Positions 58,901 to 64,000 of a stretch of 64,000 nucleotides of DNA are shown one piece after another (the first letter of the stretch is position 1; every line of letters starts with the position of its first letter). Under the pieces are notes generated by a model. That model was not told where the DNA came from, did not search any database, and saw only the letters and a list, made by a program, of their open reading frames with translations. Source of the DNA: Pseudobutyrivibrio sp. OR37 (GTDB lineage: Bacteria > Bacillota > Clostridia > Lachnospirales > Lachnospiraceae). Position numbers and translations under genes: made by a program. Location of the stretch: contig NZ_FOQF01000016.1 in NCBI RefSeq assembly GCF_900113655.1, positions 1 to 64,000 on the forward strand, in the 5' to 3' direction.

Positions 58901-60677
58901 ATCAAATACAATGACAGAAAATGCAGGTCAGAAGGCTGTAAAGGTTGTTGGTAAGGGCAACTACGTAGGCGAGCATATTTTAATCTACTATGTTGCAGAT
59001 AAGACTAAATGCCTAAGCAATGCATCTGTTACTGTAGATTCAAAGGATGTTGTAATCGGCCAGGGCACAGATGACCAGGCAGGCAAAATCAAACTTACTG
59101 TAAAGCTTAACGGCAATAAGATTGAGGATGCTGCTCTTGCTAAGTGCACTATCACTTACAAGTATGTGGATATTCCAGATTCTGTGGATTATGGAAATAG
59201 AAGCAAGATTGTAACTGGCGGAAATTACATGGTTACAATTACTGGTGATAATCAGGAGCTGGTTGGTTCTGTTACAAAGAAGTTTGCAGTGAAGGGCGGA
59301 ACAGCTCTTTCAAAGAAGATGATTAGCGGATTTGTAAGTAAGGTGCCATACACAACAACAGCTTACACACAGCAATATGTTGCCGCAGGTCTTACTGAGG
59401 GTGTTGATTACATCCTGGTAAGAGATGCATCAGTAAATATTGGTAAGCACACTGATATCTTCTACGGTATTGGCAAATACAAGGGAAAGCTCACATATCA
59501 GTACAGCATTGCCGGTACACCTATAAACAAGAATGTAACGGTTACTGTCACAAACAAGAATACTGGTAAGGACTTCTTTGAATATAAGGGCGAGCCATAT
59601 ACACTAGAGGATTTGGCAGTTAAGGTTGTTGTAGATGGTAAGGAAGTAACAGCGGATAACTATGATGTTCAGCTTCCAAAGGACACATTAAATGCAGGTA
59701 ACAAAAATATAGTTATTGTTGGTAAGAACCTGTACACAGGCAAATACACAAAGAGCAAGGCTTTTGCAATCAGTACTGTAAATCTGGACGATTCTACAAA
59801 CAGAGCCCGCATCAAGGTAAGCATGGATGAGCAGGTTAAGTACATCAAGGGGGGCACCAAGAAGCTTCCAACTATCACATTTGATAACAAGCAGCTTGAT
59901 CCATCTGTGGTTAAGACCTGTTTCAACATTAGCTACAGCAACAACACAGGAACAATCGCCAAGAATGCAGATGATAAGGTTAAGGTAACAATTAAGCCAA
60001 AGAAGAATTTTGTTGGCAAGCAGGCTTTTGATCCAATCTATTACAGCATAGGACAGAAGAACTTAGAGGATGTTACAGTTTCTGCAGCTGATAAGGTTTA
60101 CAATGTTAATTCCAGCAAGGTAAAATCTGCTCCAGTACTTAATGATATGGACGATAATGGCAAGCTTAAGAAGCTTGTAGCAGGCACAGATTATGAAAAG
60201 AATATTTACTATGAATATGTAAATATTAAAGACCCTATTACAAAGAAGCAGGGCAATACTTATGTGGATGCAGGGCGTGCAGTAGGTGATCCTGTAGATA
60301 AATATGATGTTATTCCTGTAGGAACAATCATCCAGGGTACAGTAAAGGGCAAGGGCGCTTATACTGGTGATATTACATTTACTTACAGAATTATCTCAGC
60401 TAATGTTTCCAGCGCATCGGTGTCTATTGCAAAGGATAGCAATCTTAAGAATGGCTTGGATTACACAGGAAAGGCTAGATATATCAAGAAGTCTGACCTT
60501 GTAGTAAAGTTTGGAAAGAATACCCTTACAGCAAATGATTACGACATTGTAAATTATCAGAACAACGTTAAGAAGGGTAAAGCTACCATTACTATCAAGG
60601 GTAAGGGCAATTACGGAGGCACCAAGAAGTACACATTTAATATCAATCCTAAAACAATCACAGTAAAAGCTAATTAA
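52986..60677 (+). CDS. Giant secreted C1 (papain-like) cysteine peptidase with InlB and Ig repeats, array member 9
   Basis: A 2563-aa secreted protein. Signal peptide 1-27 (VYA|ASV); acidic stretch 28-130 with EEDLLTEEE; a ~100-residue domain (~135-235) shared with the next gene; a C1 peptidase domain with the oxyanion Gln and Cys265 in RDQGQEGACWAFA, His450 in NHAIALVGWDD and Asn482 in VRNSWG. A lectin-like beta domain (~510-670), a Big2-type Ig module (~690-780), twelve InlB-type repeats (~780-1730), a chitobiase-C-terminal-like module (~1735-1810), the entry motif TGIWIAGIHNN (~1835) and GKGNY Ig-like repeats follow. It ends KKYTFNINPKTITVKAN. The triad is complete, so it should be an active extracellular protease; substrate unknown. 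A good promoter precedes it (52911-52939) and a 19-bp terminator follows. Confidence 0.93.
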   Translation: MKLRMRLLSLLLAGALAFTSVDMSVYAASVEEPVQENAETRSTDDNGNQTSDGQPEEGEPEEGEPATEEGEATEENAEAEAEADAEAEPTEVEPTEEEPIEEELVEEELTEEDLLTEEEEEEEEEQIISYNEITPIHTKYKLALVSLEKKFPKYIYAMTNKDEEVKIRIYDWVAVDDYDQNLGEYKFEPVIDTDYQVSEDAEEPALMVYVEDESDGPTGYVADETKPDVPVVKNESGLLKAALPDTYNNKDNLPVIRDQGQEGACWAFATMAAIESDLISKGEASKSIDLSELQMAYFAAHNFDDPKNCHDNDTFSFAGAPGKKYLSTGGNTTISTRALMNKIGAVKEDYAPYSMGADAVLDDIFAVSSDYVQLYDSYEINYENKDLIKEAIMQRGAVAASFWASEDDGFGHTVITHDSEGKVVEKEYRGDAHYSATYNSFYGSYENTNHAIALVGWDDNFSKDNFYEGCKPEGNGAWLVRNSWGLDDYGKQGYFWLSYYDAGLKSSGSVTAFSASTTQYDNAYSYATGESVSYYTLGSYNDGDPITIEVKYSVDAGETIEAVSTEILNTNSKIDVSVTDGKNTVSGSRNVVEAGNYTVKLTSGLEITEKTDVTVTVTITPAANEKPLLLFEDTDPNEIGNPNPNSKDYCVTTHTASMDKGFSVKRGSSTKNYSKDPLVRIYTNDVTTGDVSGELSVSEDEILDYGGTTHTVTMADDSIIKDASKLTWSVVDNTIATVSAAGVITLGHKRGSTIVVGSYVDPTTNKKYEVNIRVTIKHYEIIYDGDGITVADKYKEYYPGDVASCTLPTSTQIRKLGYKLEGLYLDAEFTTELTSEILSTKTGTVTVYPKWEKQKVALMYVKPNSTLDGYLNNNYTIIKSNLYMDSFPYTLPTRSDLGYYDDLIQMEGSTGKVFSYFSWDEAGEQPVNVITLDDAFAADNDLNSVYGLIVTLYPQYKDDTSVKVTFNPNGGSVNKSSQSVEPGEAYGTLPTPTRTGYTFTGWHLNTASGAKVDSTTIVNTNSAHTLVASWEANKYTITFYANGGTVDVATKEVTYDSLIGELPVPTRYGYNFKGWFTKSLGGIEYKATSRYDFTSNLSLYAQWTEKSKVKINYNVNSGDSLKPSYKEVYNDEPYGTLPTPTRTGYTFTGWHYNSADGDIVTAETALKSKSAHTIYASWEANKYTITFNANGGTVDVDSKEVTYDSLIGELPVPTRDEYVFDGWFTSAYSDTEYKATSKCDFTTNKTLYAHWTEINKVKITFNANGGDVTPSYKTVNEDDAYGDLPTPTRAGYEFVEWRYDSATGAKVTEETPLKSTSNHTLVAFWKANTYNVTFDSNGGSVTTTTKSFTSGSGIYDLPTPTKEGYIFDGWYTEESGGTEVKAGDKYTYAKDITLYAHWLEKPAVEVKVTVYIRDYRARVLDTREIKQGEPYGTLPEIPERSGYRPVGWYSSSKQALISETDIVGMYTEDYVTPRYEAIEYTAHVIFDSNGGSAVEPKTYKWTYDSVPQFGELEIPTKENAEFLGWSTVPTVEIFIVKDTDEILLKNSYDASQLESDITLYAIWQDDEPERVHVLYHANGGTLSYGYERETIGENLVVGSKYYLYTPYRQGYEFVAWHINTVDGPIVTESSIVELTEDHTIIAEWQPAYVDPNVRYRILLNPISDYGTVPADLGEEEHVTGEKIGKLPALTSDEKVFAGWYWDSLYTDRITEESIIPNIAVRTMNIYAKWIDNPKVATITASVEPGDVELGTVVTLETETNYATIVYTINGGSQQTYSDGIILDQTGTYTIKAKATASGYTDSDEATFTYTVKDSDKESSRIENAADRAEYEASPKTGIWIAGIHNNTFTYNGAAFKLTPDADFRVYDGVELLQNKVDYTYKLAKNTNAGQATISIIGKGDYKGTYTDTFTIEPKPFDEGTTYILAKDAYPYTGKLIKSAVTVKDVRNGKTVTLSKNKDYTLEYFDAANGQATSNTMTENAGQKAVKVVGKGNYVGEHILIYYVADKTKCLSNASVTVDSKDVVIGQGTDDQAGKIKLTVKLNGNKIEDAALAKCTITYKYVDIPDSVDYGNRSKIVTGGNYMVTITGDNQELVGSVTKKFAVKGGTALSKKMISGFVSKVPYTTTAYTQQYVAAGLTEGVDYILVRDASVNIGKHTDIFYGIGKYKGKLTYQYSIAGTPINKNVTVTVTNKNTGKDFFEYKGEPYTLEDLAVKVVVDGKEVTADNYDVQLPKDTLNAGNKNIVIVGKNLYTGKYTKSKAFAISTVNLDDSTNRARIKVSMDEQVKYIKGGTKKLPTITFDNKQLDPSVVKTCFNISYSNNTGTIAKNADDKVKVTIKPKKNFVGKQAFDPIYYSIGQKNLEDVTVSAADKVYNVNSSKVKSAPVLNDMDDNGKLKKLVAGTDYEKNIYYEYVNIKDPITKKQGNTYVDAGRAVGDPVDKYDVIPVGTIIQGTVKGKGAYTGDITFTYRIISANVSSASVSIAKDSNLKNGLDYTGKARYIKKSDLVVKFGKNTLTANDYDIVNYQNNVKKGKATITIKGKGNYGGTKKYTFNINPKTITVKAN
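55857..57185 (+). repeat. Three ~444-bp two-module InlB super-repeats
   Basis: Pairs of InlB modules recur at 55857, 56301 and 56745, 444 bp apart. Odd modules carry LPTPTRTGYTFTGWH-like sequence and even modules NKYTITF with LIGELPVPTR. The first two units share long runs of identical DNA, for example around 56117-56203 and 56561-56625, while the third has diverged. Confidence 0.8.
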
Positions 60678-60679
60678 TC

Positions 60680-60730
60680 AATAAAGGTTCTTGTGGGCAC
60701 TTAATGAAAAAGCCCGCAAGAACCTTTATT
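60680..60730 (+). terminator. Strong intrinsic terminator after the first C1 peptidase gene
   Basis: A 19-bp stem with one G-T pair (60680-60698 with 60712-60730) and a 13-nt loop, ending in TTTATTTATT, directly after the stop codon. Confidence 0.88.
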
Positions 60731-60755
60731 TATTCACAAAATGTGCAGGATTTCA

Positions 60756-60764
60756 TGATACAAT
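60756..60764 (+). promoter_or_regulatory. Extended -10 promoter for the second C1 peptidase gene
   Basis: TGATACAAT (60756-60764) is an extended -10 element 37 nt before ATG 60801. No good -35 is found. The same nine bases occur before the gene at 20364. Confidence 0.5.
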
Positions 60765-60800
60765 GTTTGATAACATAAGGATAATGGAGTTTTGCAATGT

Positions 60801-63800
60801 ATGGTAATTAGAAAAAGATTAATTAGCCTGCTTTTGATGGGGGCGCTGGCATTTACAGCCATAGATACCACCGCGATTGCAGCAGGCATTGATGAAAATA
60901 ATATAGATGCAACTGAATTCAGTGATACTACCGATGATGAAGGTAGTATCATTGATTCTGATGCAAATTCTGTTCCTGAGAATCAGTCTGAGTCTCAGGA
61001 TGAAAACAATTCAAAGGAAACCACATCCGAAGAATCAAATCAGTCGGATGAAACCCAAAATCAGGAAGAATTAAATACTGATAAAACAGATGAAAGCAAC
61101 GGGACAGAGGATGTTGATACTGTCGCAGAAGAGCTTGAGGAAGATGAACTAGTAGAGGATGAGCTTTTAGAAGTTGCCACAGAAGAGGATGAGGAGGAAG
61201 AGATTGTCCAGTTCAAGGAGCTTGATAAAATCACCACTCATTACAAGCTGGCGTTGGAAAGTTTGAAGGAACAATTCCCAAAGAAGATTATCGCATATAC
61301 GAATCAGGATAATGAAATCGAAATCCGTATATACGAATGGACACCGATAGATGATTATGACGAATATTTGGGCGACTACACCTTTGAACCAGTGGTAGAC
61401 ACTGATTACACCATTGCCGAGGATGTAGAAATTCCAACACTTTACGTCCATGTAGAGGATGAATCAGATGGTCCAACAGGCTTGATATCTACACCGGCAG
61501 ACTACGAGATTCCTATTTATAATGATGGCATATCTACAAGCATGCTTTTAAGGTCGTCAAGCACTGATAGTAGCTACAATGGCTACGAGGCAGGGTACTT
61601 GCCCGAGATTCGAAGCCAGGGTTCTGAGGGCGCATGCTGGGCATTTGCGGCCATTGGTGCGGTGGAAACAGATTTGATTAAAAACAGTGGCGAATCTTCT
61701 AGCATCGATTTGTCCGAGCTTCAGCTTGCTTATTTTACTGCTCACAAATACACGGACCCAAAGGGCTGCCACGACAGTGATGAATACGAATATTTAGGCA
61801 CGAATTATCTTAGCAATGGTGGTACTGCCACTATGGCAAATCAGGCGTTCGCTAATAAGGTAGGCCCTGTGCGGGAGGTGTACGTACCTTATTCCAAGGG
61901 CAGCGGCTATGTGCCAGCGGAAGAATATGCTCTTGGTCATGATTATGCCCAGGTTCAAAATATCTACGAAATCAATATAGAGGATAGGGCGCAGGTAAAG
62001 AAGGCTATCTTGGAGCATGGTTCCGTTAGCACATCATTCTATGCATCAGATGACGATGCCTATAGTTCTACCTACAATTCCTACTACACTAGTATCGAGG
62101 ACCAGAACCATGCCGTAATGCTTGTTGGCTGGGATGATAATTTCTCTCGCGAGCATTTTAAAGATGGCAGCCAGCCACTTGGCAACGGTGCTTGGCTTGT
62201 GCGTAATAGCTGGGATTTGGAAGATTATGGAAAAAATGGATATTTCTGGATTTCCTACTATGATAAGTCCCTTATAGATGGCGGAGAGGCTATCGCCTAC
62301 ACGGCTTCAAAAACTATGTACGATAATGTGTACTCCTACGCATCATCAGAGTACACTGGAGCTTTGCGTAGCCAAAGTAAAGGGGGCAGCCTGACTGCAA
62401 AGGTGGAGTACGACGGAAAGATTGCAGCTGGCGAACGCATCGAGGCTGTTGGTGTGCAGGTGCTAAACACAAATGCCGACATACAGGTTACCGTTTCTGA
62501 TGGAACCAATAGCGCTACGGGAACCTATCATAATATGTTTTACGGCTATTACACCATCCCTCTGGACACACCGCTAGAGGTGACCGAGCCTGATAAGAAA
62601 ATCACTCTGACCTATAAGATTAAAGCTTCAGATAGTGAGTGCCCAGCTATTGCATTCGATAGTTTGGCTCACAACAATCTGGGTAATATTTATCATACAG
62701 TTAAAAATGATGCGGGCTTTTCTATTGGAAATAATAAATATGACCAGGATGCCAAGGTTAAGCTTTACACAAATAACACTGGCAATATCACACCAACAGG
62801 CGATTTTGCCACATCTACACCTACCATCTACGACCATGCCGGAACCACTCATCAGATAGAGGCCACCTTCGGTGGTGCACCTGTAAATACAGCTGATATT
62901 ACCTGGTCTGTTGTAAACGATAATATCGCAACAGTAGATACAAATGGCCTTGTCAAAATCAAAAAGGCTAAGGGCAGCACTGTGGTATTTGGCGATTACA
63001 CAGTGGGCGGAAAGACCTATAGAATTACCGTAACTGTGACGGTAAAGCATTATAACATCACCTATGTGACTGCGGAAGACGAGAGCTATCGCAAGCTTTA
63101 TTCCACCTATTATCCTGGGGTGTCAAATTACTGCAAGCTACCAGGTAAAGATGATGCAAGCAAGTCAAGTAAGGAAGGCTATTATTTAAAAGGTTGGAAA
63201 AATGGACCAGGGGATGGTGCTAAAGAGGTGTATGAGTCTGATTTAAGAAATAATCTTATGAAAGACCTAACCTTGTATCCAATCTGGAGTCCGTATAGCG
63301 TTCCTGTGCGTTACTATGAGCCAGATGGCATGGGCGGATATTCTAGCTCCACTAGATTGATAAAGAACATCAATATAACCAACATCCCATATGCCTTGCC
63401 TACTGCAAGTGCGATTGCCGAAAATCCGCTTCCATACACACCGGTGAATAAGGTGTTCTATGGATGGTCAACAGACGAAGCTGGAAACAAGATTGTAACC
63501 ACCATCACTAAAGATGATATATTGGCCGAAAAGAATATATACACTGGCAAATATACATTTAAGGATAGAATAGTATTTTACCCACAGTTCAAGGAGGCCG
63601 GCCAGTGGGTTTTGACCTACGATGCAAATGGTGGTACATCACCTGATGTGAAGAAGCTAGTCACGGAACAGGGCTATTATGGCACTCTTCCTACCCCAAC
63701 AAGGGAAGGTTATGTATTTTTAGGTTGGCATTTAGGAAGTGAGGATGGTCAGCTGATTAACAGCGACTCTGTTGTTACAACCCATGCCGATCATACTGTT

Positions 63801-64000
63801 GTGGCAAAATGGGGGCAGCTCACCTACAAGATTACCAATAGCACTGATGATGCAGCTTTAGAAGACGCTGATGAAATAGTGTACAAGGGTCACGATATTC
63901 GTATATACGATATTAAGCTGATTATTGATGGCGTAACCTATGAGGAAATCATAAAGGATGCTTCAGGTAATGCTACCACAGAAAGAAACTTCTATACCAC
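60801..64000 (+). CDS. Secreted C1 (papain-like) cysteine peptidase, array member 10, cut by the window end
   Basis: The first 1066 codons of a gene that stays open to the window edge. Signal peptide 1-~27 (AIA|AGI); Ser/Asn/Glu-rich stretch ~28-133 with EDELLEVAT; the same ~100-residue pre-peptidase domain as in 52986 (ITTHYKLALESL); a C1 peptidase domain with Cys279 in SQGSEGACWAFA, His437 in NHAVMLVGWDD and Asn469 in VRNSWD. The usual NSWG glycine is Asp472 here. A lectin-like domain, a Big2-type module (ITWSVVNDNIATV) and at least three InlB-type repeats (YVFLGWHLG) follow. The ATG at 60801 is 12 nt after GGAG; an ATG at 60797 in another frame reads only four codons. It is a tandem duplicate of 52986 and well diverged. 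Confidence 0.9.
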   Translation, partial: MVIRKRLISLLLMGALAFTAIDTTAIAAGIDENNIDATEFSDTTDDEGSIIDSDANSVPENQSESQDENNSKETTSEESNQSDETQNQEELNTDKTDESNGTEDVDTVAEELEEDELVEDELLEVATEEDEEEEIVQFKELDKITTHYKLALESLKEQFPKKIIAYTNQDNEIEIRIYEWTPIDDYDEYLGDYTFEPVVDTDYTIAEDVEIPTLYVHVEDESDGPTGLISTPADYEIPIYNDGISTSMLLRSSSTDSSYNGYEAGYLPEIRSQGSEGACWAFAAIGAVETDLIKNSGESSSIDLSELQLAYFTAHKYTDPKGCHDSDEYEYLGTNYLSNGGTATMANQAFANKVGPVREVYVPYSKGSGYVPAEEYALGHDYAQVQNIYEINIEDRAQVKKAILEHGSVSTSFYASDDDAYSSTYNSYYTSIEDQNHAVMLVGWDDNFSREHFKDGSQPLGNGAWLVRNSWDLEDYGKNGYFWISYYDKSLIDGGEAIAYTASKTMYDNVYSYASSEYTGALRSQSKGGSLTAKVEYDGKIAAGERIEAVGVQVLNTNADIQVTVSDGTNSATGTYHNMFYGYYTIPLDTPLEVTEPDKKITLTYKIKASDSECPAIAFDSLAHNNLGNIYHTVKNDAGFSIGNNKYDQDAKVKLYTNNTGNITPTGDFATSTPTIYDHAGTTHQIEATFGGAPVNTADITWSVVNDNIATVDTNGLVKIKKAKGSTVVFGDYTVGGKTYRITVTVTVKHYNITYVTAEDESYRKLYSTYYPGVSNYCKLPGKDDASKSSKEGYYLKGWKNGPGDGAKEVYESDLRNNLMKDLTLYPIWSPYSVPVRYYEPDGMGGYSSSTRLIKNINITNIPYALPTASAIAENPLPYTPVNKVFYGWSTDEAGNKIVTTITKDDILAEKNIYTGKYTFKDRIVFYPQFKEAGQWVLTYDANGGTSPDVKKLVTEQGYYGTLPTPTREGYVFLGWHLGSEDGQLINSDSVVTTHADHTVVAKWGQLTYKITNSTDDAALEDADEIVYKGHDIRIYDIKLIIDGVTYEEIIKDASGNATTERNFYT

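Noticed and set aside
17400-60677. LPXTG sorting signals, SLH domains or C-terminal membrane anchors in the array proteins
   Set aside because: The C-termini were read one by one; all end in an Ig-like or beta strand and a short polar or basic tail with no hydrophobic segment.

Overview
The window looks like a chromosomal segment of a low-GC, Gram-positive gut or rumen bacterium of the Lachnospiraceae type (Butyrivibrio/Pseudobutyrivibrio-like). This is inferred from strong AGGAGG-type ribosome sites, AT-rich intergenic DNA, intrinsic terminators, and the protein families present: AAA-ATPase/PD-(D/E)XK proteins, a bile-salt-hydrolase-like enzyme and BspA-like surface proteins. No rRNA, tRNA, CRISPR array, transposase or phage gene was seen.

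Layout. (1) 1-5.7 kb: a non-coding stretch with a ~130-nt imperfect palindrome, then two paralogous AAA-ATPase/PD-(D/E)XK genes, each behind a nearly identical promoter-hairpin leader, flanking a polytopic GT-C-like membrane protein. (2) 5.7-13 kb: mixed metabolic and membrane genes. These are a DegT-family sugar aminotransferase, a membrane protein, an orphan OmpR-type response regulator closely followed by a choloylglycine hydrolase, tspO on the minus strand, a NimA-like flavoprotein and a GtrII-like membrane glucosyltransferase. (3) 13.1-64 kb: an unbroken plus-strand array of ten very large secreted proteins (894 to 2563 aa; the last runs off the window), interrupted only by one 300-aa cytosolic-looking protein of unknown function.

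The ten array proteins share one plan. Each has a signal peptide with an A-x-A cleavage site, then an 80-100 residue Glu-rich stretch ending in a short Leu/Met-Leu motif, then a variable display domain. The display domain is BspA-like leucine-rich repeats, InlB-type repeats, a beta-helix-like repeat series or a papain-like C1 peptidase. In most proteins a C-terminal block of Ig-like DYTVSYKNN/GKGNYTG repeats follows, ending in a conserved basic module. None has an LPXTG signal or a C-terminal membrane anchor. Two neighbouring members (52986 and 60801) are C1 cysteine peptidases with the catalytic triad visible, so the array may encode its own processing enzymes; that is inference.

Regulation read from the sequence: a c-di-GMP-I (GEMM) riboswitch followed by an intrinsic terminator sits before the beta-helix-like adhesin at 47443; an 11-bp hairpin hides the ribosome site of the gene at 17535; several array promoters have an extended -10 box; and terminators separate most transcription units, with 25313/29823 probably co-transcribed. 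The array also carries marks of recent recombination: a 441-bp in-frame tandem repeat with over 200 bp of identity between copies, a near-identical 5' end shared by 25313 and 29823, and a possible relic of a signal-peptide coding region at 25239-25289.
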